Shown here: positions 22,401-33,424 of the stretch, one piece after another
Layout: each line of letters opens with the position of its first letter
Numbering within the stretch: the first letter of the stretch is position 1
DNA from: Asterochloris sp. CNOR1
Taxonomy: Eukaryota; Chlorophyta; Trebouxiophyceae; Trebouxiales; Trebouxiaceae
Length of the DNA stretch: 64,000 bases
Assembly (NCBI GenBank): GCA_963969365.1
Contig: OZ017749.1
Span: forward strand, 3,100,001-3,164,000
Reading direction: 5' to 3'
Notes under the pieces: model-generated
Seen by the model: the letters and a program-made list of their open reading frames with translations, nothing else
The model's database searches: none
What the model was told of the DNA's origin: nothing
Made by a program: the position numbers and the translations under genes

Positions 22401-23192
22401 CTCATGTAGAAAGCTGAGGAACATGAGTTGGCATGCAGCAGTCCTTGTTGGGATGCTAAAGTATAGTTATTTCACCTTTTCTACCTGCTGTCATCTGGGC
22501 TCGGCTATCCTTGCCATCCTTAGTGTCGAACCGCCTCTGCTGATTGTTCATCGCTTGAATCAATGCCACAGCAAATGGTGGGAAGCTGGCATTACCATCA
22601 ACCATCTGATTCACTGCATTGCTGGCAGGCAGAGCAACATGTCATTACTCTGCCAGCAGCAAGCCTGATGGCTGATTATGCTGCTGGCCCTCCATCTGCA
22701 TAGTTGCAAGCGGCATCCTTCGCTGGCATGCAGGCAGGGTTTGGAGACATCAGCTCAGGACTCATTCCTTCGCACACAGAGGCCTTGGGCGGTCCTGGAT
22801 CGCTGGTGAATATCCATAGATACACAAACACTGGCCACAAAGAGGACTCCTTTGTCCAGCGCCTCACCAAGGGCAAGGACGTGGCAGGTGCGTAGCAGCT
22901 GCTTTTTGGCCTGCTGTGGGAGGTGTGAGCTCCAGAGTCCTGCTGCCATATGCAAAAGACGCTCCTCAATGGCCTGCAGGCGAGCGCATTATGCAGGCCA
23001 CCGACTTAGCATTCGGAGCTGAGAATCTGGGCATGGACAATGCAGGTCAGTGAGTTCATCGTGGCCCATGTCAATTTATTGCCATCGTGACAGCTTTGCT
23101 GTGGCCCACTGAAATGATTTTCCCTTGCAGCCTCCATTCGCGATGCCGCTGACAGACACGAGCCAAGCTACGCACATCGTGCCCGCAAATAG
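19492..23192 (+). CDS. late-embryogenesis-abundant (LEA)-like hydrophilic protein
   Basis: Exon 1 (19492-19564) encodes MATKVDLHKTTAENKGKMEA; others lie near 19639-19705, 19780-19870, 20211-20388, 21533-21664, 22050-22118, 22280-22391, 22730-22888, 22979-23045 and 23131-23192. The product is rich in Lys, Glu, Ala, Gln and Asp, lacks a signal peptide or membrane helix, and has helix-prone segments of LEA group 3 character (KDTVSSAVEQVKTFL; AEAAAGRLREEAREEV; KDAAASVANAIA). Such proteins are disordered in water and become helical on drying, protecting membranes and enzymes from desiccation, freezing or salt. A stress role is inferred from composition. The exon at 19639 appears to end in CAG|gcatgt, a GC donor. 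The exon before 20388 has two in-frame acceptors. Exon borders in the middle are approximate. Confidence 0.66.
20130..20291 (+). repeat. 81-bp tandem repeat carrying duplicated splice acceptors
   Basis: Two related units begin at 20130 and 20211, each directly after a ccttgcag acceptor. They encode GQRGSDDLQSLSGDLQ and EQRGNDALQSLSDDL. The 81-bp spacing is 27 codons, so use of either acceptor keeps the LEA-like frame. Confidence 0.65.
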
Positions 23193-23266
23193 TGAATGCA
23201 CACAGGTATATCTGGACCCATGAAGCACTTGGCTTCTGAAACCATGAAGCTGCTTATCGATTGCAA

Positions 23267-26200
23267 CTACACTGCCCCACCATGCTGCTCGATTCTGTCA
23301 TTCAGCTGTGTGATCACTGCACTGTCTATGGAGTACAGACCAGTCTTAAGCAGCTGTGCACGCTCCTTCAGAAGTCTGGTTGCCTCTGCTATATTTGCAG
23401 CCACCTTCACAGGCGCCTGCTGCGTTGCGGTGTTGTGCTGGGTGGTCGGCTGCAACACTGCACCTGCTGGTGGGTGTCCTGCATGCAATCAAGAGTCCTT
23501 GGCAGGCGAGCTACAGAGCATCACAGCCTGCAACAGCATTTCGAAATCTTTTGCATGTGCTACCTCTCAGCGCATTTTGGGGGGGATTCGCCTGCACTGT
23601 TATTGCTGCAAGAGAGGCGTCTTCTGTGGTATCCTGGAGCGTCTCAAGCTGAGCCCTGAGGGCAGCCAACTGCTGGCGATGCTGGCCAGCATACAGCGCA
23701 GCCTCCTTGGCCGCCAGCGCAGCTGCCGTGGCATCAAGCTGAGTCTGCAGACAACCAAACCTGCTTGTCACTGCCTGCACCTGTACTGCTGCAGACGCTC
23801 ACAGCACACGGCAGTGGCTGGTTGCACGCTCGAACAAGTATGCGCGAAGCGCTGGGCAGGCTCACCCTCTGTGTTGCCAGCTGTGCAGCCCCCTGCTGAG
23901 CCACCTGGCGCTGCAATGTCCCCAGATCAGTGGCCAGCTTCAGCACCTGCAAATGATCAGAGTGCATTTCTTGTCTGGCGCTTATTTGTGTGTGTTGCCC
24001 AGCAGCCAGACTGCAAGCTGGGTGTGCCAGCCTTGTGGCAGCTGCTGCTGGTGCTTCTGCTGCAGGCAGCCCAGGCAGGTGCTCTTCTCCTGCTGCCTAG
24101 TCACCTGGCAGCTGGCCCAAGATCAAGGACACTGCAGCCCACCTGCTCCTTGTAGCTGGCCTTGGCAGCCAGCGCACGAGCTGCACGCTCCTCAGCATAC
24201 TTCAGGGCGTGCTGGGCATCAGCCAGCTGCAGCACCATCTCAGCCTGGGGCGTGTGCTGCTGATGCGCCTTCAGGTCTGCCAGCTCCTGTTCCAGGCGGG
24301 CTGCCCTGGCTTCTGATGCAGCCTGCAGGATGGCAAAGGCAGGATTGCAACAAGTGAGCGACGGGGGGTTGCTGGCATGTGCAGAGTGCTGCCATCATCT
24401 GATGACACAGCGAGGGGCCATGCCAGCACCCTGTGATGTGCCACCCTGGTTTCTGATGCAGTCCGCGAAGGGGCATGCAAGAAACTAACATGGGAGGAGT
24501 GCTGCCCTTTGGAACCAGACCATTGTCAGGCGCAGAAATGCTCGACATGCCTGTGGTGAAAAGCTTGCAGCCTTGGCTCAAGATCTGCGCCAGCCCCAAA
24601 TGGATCCAATACCAGCCACCATGATCTATCATACACACCTGTGCGTCCTGGGCAGCCTTCCTCTGCCGCGCCAGCTCCGTCCCCCGCCCCCGCTCAAGCC
24701 CCAGCTGGTGCTCGCACTCAGCCTGCAGCCGCCGCACAGCAGCTTGCGCCTCAGCCACCGCGGTTGACTGCTCATGCTGCAACTCGCGCCGCTGGCGGGC
24801 GCCTGCCTCCTCTGCAGTGGCGAGCCGGCGTTCACGCTCCTCGGCTGCTGTCAGGACCTGCAGAGGGAGCATGCTGGCAGCCTGGTGCTTTGCAGGCAAT
24901 TTTGGAGTCTGTGCTGAAGGCAGAGCACATGCAATGCGACCAAGACTGCCGCCAGGGTGCAGCTCTGCCACCAGCCCCAGCCTGCTTTGCAGCTGCCACT
25001 GTTGCAGGTGGTCATTAGTTGCTGTTCATGTCCCCCAACTTACCCCACGTCCAGGAACAGATGTTGTAGGTGGATGGGTTGCAGCCGGCACTCCACCTGG
25101 AACTGCTCCTTGTTCATTGTTTCCCAGGTCTGATGCATCCTGAATGCTGCCCGGCAGGAGGTGACAGCTTTGATGAGTCGCACTGCCACCCCTCACCGGC
25201 CCAGCACAGCCTGGAGGCAACAGCTGGGCTGACAGCAGCTCATCCCTGCCACTGCACAACATGCTTCCTGACGGCGCACCCAGTCCCTCTGAGCACCACA
25301 CCCTCACAGCTCAGGCAGAGTCCACCTGTTGCACCTGCCTGGCCAGTGCTGCATAGCGCACTCACGCCCCCGTGAAGCCAGCACCTCGGACACCCCAGAG
25401 GCAGGCACCCACCTGCTGTGCCCGTCTGGCCAGTGCTGTGAAGTGGTCCCTTGCAGCCTTGACCTGCTCACTGCGCTCAGCGTCCCTGCGGCGCCACTCC
25501 CCCTCCAGGGCAGCCATGCGCTCCCTTTCACGCTGCAGGGCCCGCATGCGCCACTGGGCCTGCACCAGGATACGGCTGCCAGAGTGACCACACAGGCTTG
25601 TTGCACCTGGAGGACAGCTGTCCAACAGCACAACATGGCGTCTAGAGTGGTCACACAGGCAGGTCCCAGTGCTGAGGTCTCACTAAGCTTGGCCAGTTTT
25701 CAGTTTTCAAAGGTTTTGCCGCCACAAGGGCAAGCTACACAGCCCAGATGCTGCAGAGGTGCATGCTGCTGGTGGGGCTGAGTGCATGGTCCAGTCATTG
25801 CGCACGGCCCCAGCCAAGTCCTCATGAAGGCGATACCTGCTGAACTCAGTGCAGGTTGTGACACTGACAGCGTCGTCGTACCACCTGGCTCTCAGACCGC
25901 AAGCAGTCAGCCTCTCGTGCACATGACTCTACAGCCAGCAGTCACCAGCCCCACCTCTTCCTCCTTACGCCAGACCTCAAGCTCCCAGGCTGCCTGCAGC
26001 TCAGCAGCCTGGCGCCAGGCCGCCACCTCCTGCTCCACAGCTGCCTGCCGTGCTTCCCACTCAGCCTCCCCATCCTTTTGTGCAGCAGTGCCTTGGCCCT
26101 GCTGCTGCTGGCTTGGCTGCCACTCAGCCTCTTCACTCTGCTGCGCAGCAATGCAAGGGCGTAGCCGCTGCTCCCGTGCAGTTTCTACACTGTGAGAAGC

Positions 26201-27987
26201 AGAGCTGCGAAGGACCTGCTGCTGCTGGCCTGGCTGCCAGTGTGCATTCCCGCTCTGCTGGGCAGCAGCACCAGCGCCTGCCAGCTGCTCTTCTGGCTGC
26301 CCCTGCTGACTGGCCTGGTGCACAGTGCTGGCACCATGCTGCTGCTCCCAGGCTGGCTGGTCCGCCCGCAGCCTGGCTGCGTGGCCAGCATTGGCCCCAG
26401 CCCTCTCCTGAGCTGGCTGGGCGGCCCTTAGCCTGTCTGTCAGCCCTGGCTGAGGGCTGCCAGGGCTGACCTGACCTATCTGACAGCAAGGCTGCAGGTG
26501 GTCAGACTGCCAGCTCACGTCTGCATCTGTAAGCGAGCTGCCCACCTCAACCCGCTGGCTGAGGCAGTGGACAGCCCCATGTCGTGGGGGACGCCGCACC
26601 TGCCCCTGGGGATGTGCTGGGCTGCACACCATGGTCGCTGGGTGCTGGGGGGAGTCACTGGGGGCCTCGCTCTGCCCAGCAGCCCCTGCCTGCCCCAACG
26701 CTCCAGGGTTAGCATCCAAGCCAGCGAATGCTCCGGCGTCAGGGTCCAGGCCACTCTGCGGGCTGGGGCCCCTGACGCCTGGCGCAGGAGAGCAGCCCTG
26801 CTGGCTGCCTGCCCCAGCAGCAGGGGCGGGCGCAATGTGGCTGGTGGTGGGTGCTGCAGCTGAGGGGTGCTGCTGCATCTGAGATGGTGCTGCGCCAGCG
26901 CCCTGCACTGCGTGGGAGGGGACCCACTGGCTGGAGCTGCTATCTGTGGCAGCATTAGCTGGGTCCAACTGCCTGACAGCAGGCTGCTGGCTGCTTTGCT
27001 GCAAATGTTCAAAGTCCGGCCAGCAACTGCCTTCATGTCGTTCCTGCTGCTGTACAATGCTTGGCCCTGAAGCTTGCCAGGGGCCCCCAGCAGCGACAGA
27101 GGGCTGCATGGCTGCAGGCGCCATGCTGCCGCCTGCTCCATCATGTCGTGACACAAAACCCAAGTCTTCAAGCATCAGCACCAGCTGCAGCACTCCGATC
27201 TGCAGCAATAGTTGCTGCTGTCAGCATGAGAAAATAACTGCCTTAATGCGGTCCTTGTACCTGTGTTGTAGTGCCAGGACATTGTCAGCAAGCGACTGCA
27301 TCATCAGAACATGCACTGCTTGTGACCATGTCTTCGGAAGTGCAACAAAACTTGCCTGGGGTCCCCGCAGTTTGCTGAGGGCATTGTGCTGAAACACAGG
27401 GGCTGTGCCCTGCACGCAGCTCTCCTGCAGCAGTGGTGACAGGGGGATGTCTGCACGCCCCAGGGGCGCATCGCCGGGCCTGCAGCATGGGGCACATGCC
27501 TCAGAAGCGCAGGCCCTGCGTGAGGGAAGAGGATGCGAGACTCGCCAACAATTTGTGGCGCAGGCAGCAGGTGTTCGCAGGGAGCAGCTCTGCACCTGCT
27601 GTCCTGCAGGTGTATCTGTGCCTGCAGCTGAGGTTCCCGGGCCAGCAGCATGGCCAGATGCATCGTGGCAGCCTGGAACTCCAAATTGCCATGACCACCC
27701 TCCAGCCCAGTCTCAGCACCGCGTACCACATGAGCAGGCTTGGTTTGCAGCAGCATGCTTTGATTGGTACTGGCCGTCTCCTGCAGCCCTGCATGAGCAA
27801 GTGCGCTTGCGGAGTGATCGAAGCAGCCACAGACACATGGCCTGACTGAACTGAATGGTTCACCTGTGAGCTCCATGGGTAGCTGAACTTGCACTACAAC
27901 ACAGGCCAAAGCCTGTGGCAGCATCTTACTGGTCCTGAGAATTTGGAGGTCCAAACTGAGCCTGAATTGCCGTGCCTGGGCTTCCAT
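23267..27987 (-). CDS. CEP120: CEP120/UNI2-like centriole assembly protein
   Basis: The N-terminus (ATG 27987) begins MEAQARQFRLSLDLQILR, followed by EFQAATMHLAMLLAREPQLQ and DAPLGRADIPLSPLLQ, matching the DUF3668/C2-type domain of CEP120 (UNI2 in Chlamydomonas). After RYKDRIK|IGVLQLVLMLEDLGF comes a 415-codon exon (27199-25955), a Gln/Ala/Pro-rich linker with repeated WQPxQQQQ units. The C-terminal third is coiled coil in several exons: RMRALQRERERMAALEGEWR (about 25500), EERERRLATAEEAGARQRRE (about 24820), ALKYAEERAARALAAKASYK (about 24180), and finally RLLKERAQLLKTGLYSIDS (about 23350), where LLKTGLY is typical of CEP120 tails. CEP120 promotes centriole elongation and basal-body maturation, so the alga should build centrioles, probably for a flagellate stage. 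The N-terminal C2 domain of animal CEP120 seems absent. Some middle exons are unresolved. The stop lies 75 bp from the stop of the convergent LEA-like gene. Confidence 0.75.
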
Positions 27988-28127
27988 TCCGCCTTGTTTC
28001 CTACCTTGATCAAGAAAGCACTTGGGACTTACCAAGCTGCACACCGCTTGACCCGCAGCTGAGCTGGTCAAAAGTCTGCTGGGGCAGCCTGCGCTCGCCG
28101 GCCTTGAAGGGCCACACACACCCGAAG
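27988..28127. promoter_or_regulatory. compact bidirectional upstream region, CEP120-like / CS-ANK-TPR
   Basis: Only 140 bp separate the two divergent ATGs. No TATA box is evident; the minus-strand reading frame stays open upstream of 27987, so the CEP120-like start could lie a little further up. Confidence 0.4.
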
Positions 28128-31100
28128 ATGGGGAGCAAGCTCGCCTTCAAGGACTGCCGCAGCAAAGTCCAGGTCACATGTCCTCTCACCCCTGGCACCA
28201 AGGAGTCAGAACTGGATGTGGAGCACAGTGTTGACTTCTTGAAGGTCACCTCCAAGCGCAGCGGCAAGCGCTTGGCTCATGTAGAGCAGTTCACCAGTCC
28301 AGTTGCGGCCGAGCACACAGCATATCAGGTCTCTGAGGATGGCAGCAGCCTGACAGTGACCCTGACCAAACAAGACCCCACGCGTAGATGGAAGACTCTT
28401 GAGCCAGAGGAGTCTGAGCCAGAACCTGCCAAGCAGCCCGCTGGGCCAGCTGCTGCCCTGGCTGAGAGAGACAAGGTCTCACAGCTCCTACAGGCTGCAC
28501 AGGGCGGCAGTCTTCAGGACTTTCAGCATGCAGCATCAGCTTTCTCAAGTGAGCTGATGTGGTGCTGGACTTTGTGCATTGCGCTGCTTGTCAGTTGTTT
28601 TGTGCCACTTACCAGTTTTGCTTGCAGATCAAGACTTGGCCCAAGTGAAGGACGGCAATGGCAAAAACTCGCTGCACTTTGCTGCCCAGCTTGGGCAGAC
28701 AGACCTGTGCAGGCACCTGGTGGTGGATCACGGGTTCGATGTCAATGCTCAGGATGACGCAGGTCGGCATTGCTTTGGGGCACAGCTCCTTTCGCCTGAG
28801 ACTCCTTGCAGTGATGCAGGCTGTATGCAGACGTGTGCGCCTCAGCGGCCATTAGCAGCAGAAGCTGATTGTTTGCCTGCAGGAGAGACGGCACTGGCAT
28901 ATGCAGCGGGTGCCGGCAACAAACACACAGCAAAGCTCCTGCTGGCCTCTGGTGCTGAAGTCAGCAGGTCAAGACCCGGCGGAGCGCACCCCATTCACAC
29001 TGCCGCCGCTTCAGGTGCAGGCCAATGGGGAGTTTGAAGCGTGGATAGCAGCCATGCACTCCCACGATGCCACCCCAGCTTTGCTGGCAGCAAAGCCTTA
29101 GATGCAGTTCGGGACCACAGGATGCTGACTTGATGCTGGCCGTGAGCTTAGGCATCATGAATGGGTGGATACCATGCATTTGCTGAGGCATCCGGTGCAA
29201 GTGCTGCAGTATCTCATCTGAGGATAATTGCTGGAAGCAATACATCGTTAATGCCGCTTGACTGGGGGTGCAAAACCAAGGCTGTGGTACATGTTGGTCA
29301 GCTAGCTCTGCCAGGTTACTGGCTGCAGGTGACAAGGAGACTGTGCAGCTCCTGCTGCGCCATGGTGCTGATGCAAATGCTGATGCGGATGCTGGGCCTC
29401 CACTGGTGTGGGCCACAGGCAGTCGGCGGACGGGTGCAGCAGCCGCACTTCTAGAGGCAGGAGCTGACCCCAACCGCCTGGGGCCCAATGACGTCAGCGC
29501 CCTGCTGACAGCGGCGGCCACAGGTGGGGCTTGCCTGCAGACTGATGAGGTCCATCCTGGCAGCACAATACAGAGCACCGGCCTGCTCTGTTCACAGATC
29601 GCAGGGACAGAGGCTGCCTGCTGCACCATGCCAAAAAGGGGGTCCATGCTGGCTGCTCAAGACTCATCATCCTGCTGCACTGTCAGCCAGTCTGAATCTG
29701 CCTTCCTGCATTGCGCAGTCAGTGCAGGCCCCAGGCCCCAGGGGCCTCCACGGTGCCGTCACAATGCATCACCACAGATGCAACACTCTGCAGGCAGCAC
29801 AGACACTGTCAGGGCCCTGCTGAAGGCTGGGGCAGACCCTAACCTGGCAGCAGAGCAGGGCGTCACCCCCCTGCATGCGGCTGCAGAGACTGAGCAGCCA
29901 GAGGTGGTGAAGCTGCTCCTGGCGGTGAGCCGCACAATGAGGCTGTGCACCAACCGAAGCTGCTGCACAGCTGCCGCTCAGAGTGGCTGCCTTGCACCGC
30001 CCCTTCAATGGGAGCTTGCTGTCACAACAGCCCCCAAACGCTGACAGGTGTACCAGCGGTGCACACTACCGCTATGTGTGCTGGCTTGAGTGCAGGGTGG
30101 CGCCAACCCTGACGCCCAGGATGACACCGGCAGCAAGCCCATCCACGCAGCAGCTGGTGTGGGCGACAGGGCCACGCTGGACCTGCTGCTGCCCTGCACC
30201 CAGCCAGGCGATCAGGAGGCAGACAAGTGGACTGCCCAGGGGCTCATCACTGCCGCCAGGCAGTGCGAGAGTGCGACAGAGGCAGTGGCTGGCTTCCCTG
30301 AGCAGGTGAGGGTCTGACCCAGGATGCCCTGACGTCTTTCAGACTGGTGCAGGCGTACTGCCTGCTCCCAGACAAGGCCACCAGCTCAGCAGGTGTTCCC
30401 CTTCTGTTGTCCCATGTACACAGAGCTTGAGGTAGCTGTGGTGCCCACAGTGCTGCCCTGTCCACTGCACATCCTGTTCCTGAGAAAGGTCGCTTAGCTG
30501 CCACACGATGAGCTGCACTACCAGGCTTACGTGCCCTGAGGCTCCCCTGATGCTATACTGCACTTGCAGAGCAGCAGCATCAGCAGCTGCTGCAGACGCA
30601 CAGGCTCTCGCCTGCCTTGCCGGATAAGATCCTCCTGTGTTGCTGCTCTGTGGTACCATGTGAGTGTCAAGGCTGCAGAGCTGCTCAGATGCTGAGAGTC
30701 GCTTTTGTGCCGCACTGCCCGCCTCAGAGCCCAGTGCATGTGCTGCTTCAGAGGCTGAGGCTCCTGCGGCACAGCCCTTGTTCCAGTAAAGGGGAGCAGA
30801 GCTTCAAAGGGGCTAAGACTGCTTTTTGCCCTACAGACATGCCGTCGGTCCAAGGATCCCTCTTGAGAGCGCCGCCGCAGAGGCTCAGGCACCCGCCGCA
30901 GTCTCTGGAGCATTCAATGCATGACCTTAACTTCAGGTGTTGCAAGTCTGTCTGCCCTGCGATTTAGATCGTTACCAGTCCCTGATCTCAACTGGATGCC
31001 CTAAGGCTGCAATGCAGCCTCAGGTCAGGGAGAGCTCTGCAGGTGGCAAGGTCCCTGCATGCCCTGCAGGTGGGGGCCTTTCGGCCCCAAAGCTCAACAC

Positions 31101-31850
31101 GGGTGCCCCCAGGCTGCTGTGCAGCGTGTGAAGCATCAGATGCAGGATTGTGCAGGTGCTCAGGTCATTCCCTGGCTTGCAGGTGGAGATCCCCTCAGCC
31201 CCAGAGCCTGACGAGGGGGCTGCTGCAGAGCACAAGCGTGCAGGGGACCAGGCCTTTGTGCACAAGCGCTACGAGGACGCAGTGGCAGCCTACACGCGGT
31301 CCCTGCAGCACGCCACGGGCAACCCTCTCGTGTGGGCCAATCGCAGCGTGGCCCACCTGCGGGTCAACTCCCCGGCAGAGGCCTTCCAGGACGCGCGGCG
31401 CTCGCGAACTCTGGACCCCCAGTACTTCAAGGCAAGCTGGCAGGGTGCAGATGCTCACACGGGATCAAGCGGCATGGTCTGGTCCTTTGGATTCTGCATA
31501 GCACAGCAGTGTTTGAGTTGGTCAGGGCAGCCCACCCTCCTTTTAGGCAGCACTGAGGAAAGGGGCGGGTGCATGACCTGAGATGGCAGCAGCAGTCTCC
31601 TCTGACATGATCAGCCTGAATATATCAGAGCACACGCCCTCTGTGGCCACCTCTGCCATCAACTTTGTGTTGGTCTGCCGTGCAGGCCTGGTACCGCGAG
31701 GGATGTGCAGCCCAGGCCTTGGAGCGGTTTGAGGATGCAGCACAGGCGTTCTTTGAGGCCTACCGCCTCCAGCCTGACAATGCAGAGGTGGCACAGGCCT
31801 TCCAGCATTCTATCCAGTTGGGCCGAAAGCAGTTCCAGGGCGCCTCGTGA
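28128..31850 (+). CDS. CS (p23-like) + ankyrin repeats + TPR protein, probable co-chaperone
   Basis: Exons in phase: 28128-28548, 28628-28762, 28883-29014, 29329-29523, 29794-29924, 30096-30305, 31183-31431 and 31686-31850. Residues 1-90 resemble a CS/p23 domain, ending in the typical strand and tail SLTVTLTKQDPTRRWKTL. About residues 125-390 form ankyrin repeats (KNSLHFAAQLGQTDLCRHLV; TPLHAAAETEQPEVVKLLL; KPIHAAAGVGDRATLDLLL). The C-terminal 135 residues form a TPR domain (HKRAGDQAFVHKRYEDAVAA, LVWANRSVAHLRVN, AWYREGCAAQALERFEDAAQ), of the carboxylate-clamp kind that binds HSP70/HSP90 tails, though the clamp residues were not all checked. Ankyrin+TPR proteins are known in plants; a CS domain in front suggests an HSP90-linked adaptor. 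The intron at 31432 starts with GC. Confidence 0.85.
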
Positions 31851-32314
31851 GCACGTCATTGAGAGAGGGCGCCTGCTGCTGGGAACCCTCCCATCAGACA
31901 TGCATGTCATAACAAGCACTGCAGACACATTACCAAACTCAACTTTGGCAGTGCTTGGAACATGCAAGCATTCCTGCAAAAGTTGCTGCGCAATGCTTCT
32001 CCCCCTCAGTGAAGAGTTCTAGGTGCAACTGGATTACACATCAAGAATCCTTGCTGAATTTTGCAAGCACTGCATCCAGCCGTGCTGGACTTGTATGCGC
32101 CAGCTACCTCCTGCTTACTGCTCCACCTGTCGATTCCAAGCACCTGCAGTGCGTGTGCTGCGATTCGGAGTGGCGCCAAGCACGGCTGTGCATGTTGTAC
32201 CGGGTCAACTGTTGACGGCGACCTAAAGCCCGCGATCTGCTGGACTGACTGTTTCTGGACGGCACGCGGCGCTTTGGGTGTCACCTGCGGCAGGCTGGTC
32301 AAGACCAGCAGAGC
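31851..32314. other. intergenic, nothing recognised
   Basis: About 460 bp between the TPR gene and the repeat gene, with no family resemblance in any frame. It probably holds the 3' UTR of the first and the promoter of the second. Confidence 0.4.
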
Positions 32315-33424
32315 ATGTGCCGCAAAGATGAGAATGCCGCGAAAATTGGGGATCTTGCCACGCTGCAGCAGCTCGGGCAGCAGCAGCCGCCATACCGCTG
32401 GAGCGCCAGATGTTGCGAGGCCGCAGCAAAGGATGGACACCTCTCAGTGCTGCAATGGCTGAGGCAACAGCAGCCGCCCTGCCTGGGAAAAAACACGTGC
32501 AATGCTGCAGCAGGAGGCGGGCACCTCGCCGTGCTGCAATGGCTCAGGCAGCAGCAGCCGCCCTGCCCTTGGAGTGCATGGACATGCAGGCGTGCAACGG
32601 GGGCCGGGCACCTCGATGTGCTGCAGTGGCTCAGGCAGCAGGGGCCGTCCTGCCCCTGGACCAAAGGGGTGTGCCATGCCGCAGCAGAGGGCGGGCACCC
32701 CGCCGTGCTGCAGTGGCTCAGGCAGCAGAGGCCGCCCTGTCCCTGGGACGATAACACGTGCATTCTTGCAGCAGAGGGCGGGCACCTCGCCGTGCTGCAG
32801 TGGCTCAGGCAGCAGCAGCCACCCTGCCCGTGGAACGAGCACACATGCCTGGTGGCAGCAGAGGGCGGGCACCTTGCTGTGCTGCAGTGGCTCAGGCAGC
32901 AGCAGGCTATCCCCTACTGTGGTGCAAAACTGTGCACCGCCCCAGCGGGGGGTGGGCACCTCGCCGTGCTGCAGTGGCTCCGGCAGCAGCAGCCGCCCTG
33001 CCCCTGGGACGAAGAGGCGTGCGCTTAAGCAGCATGGGGCGGGCACCTCGCCACGCTGCAGTGGCTCAGGCAGGAGCAGCCGCCCTGCCCCTGGAATTCC
33101 AGGTCATGTGCCGCCGCAGCGGGGAGCGGGCACCTGGCCATGCTGCAGTGGCTCAGGCGGCAGCAGCTGCCCTGCCCCTGGGACGAAGAGACATGCTACT
33201 GCGCAGCAGAGCGCGGGCACCTGGCCATGCTGCAGTGGCTCAGGCAGCTGCAGCCGCCCTGCCCACTGTGGCTAGGAGCATTTGACGAACGTGTGACGGA
33301 CCCAATGCTGCTGTACCTGGGCCAAGCCGGCGCGCCTCTGAGCGACAGACTGTGTGCGAGGTTGCAGAGGCTAGAGCGCCTGGTGACCGCCTGCATGGCG
33401 CTGCGCCGGTGGCTGCCAGCCTAA
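32315..33424 (+). CDS. ankyrin-type 29-residue repeat protein, interrupted by one in-frame stop
   Basis: A single intronless frame of 370 codons contains about ten tandem repeats of the form C-x2-AA-x2-GHLAVLQWLRQQQPPCPWD-x2-T, one unit per 87 bp. GHLxVLQWLR corresponds to the helix-turn-helix core of degenerate ankyrin repeats that are expanded in algae and large DNA viruses; they act as protein-binding scaffolds. The frame is broken only by TAA at 33026-33028, where sister repeats have Leu, Val or another sense codon (CILAAEGGHL, CLVAAEGGHL, here CA*AAWGGHL). The reading frame then continues intact through two more repeats to a non-repeat C-terminal cap (FDERVTDPMLLYLGQAGAPL) and a final stop. 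It is therefore a recent nonsense allele, a truncated 237-residue protein, or a sequence error. No introns, unlike all neighbours. Confidence 0.72.
32411..33265 (+). repeat. 87-bp tandem coding repeat, about ten units
   Basis: Near-identical 87-bp units (gggcacctcgccgtgctgca core) run head to tail through the ankyrin-type gene. Their nucleotide similarity is high, so copy number may vary by unequal exchange, and long false reading frames exist on both strands. Confidence 0.8.

Noticed and set aside
25907-27208. Plus-strand open frames opposite the large CEP120 exon
   Set aside because: Shadows of the Gln/Ala-rich coding repeats; the minus frame joins in phase to the DUF3668-like and coiled-coil exons.
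32299-33046. Long open frames on the minus strand and in other plus frames across the ankyrin-type repeats (Cys/Leu/His-rich repeats)
   Set aside because: They arise because the 87-bp unit is a multiple of three and GC-rich, so every frame without a stop in one unit stays open. Only one frame gives the GHLxVLQWL core and non-repeat ends.
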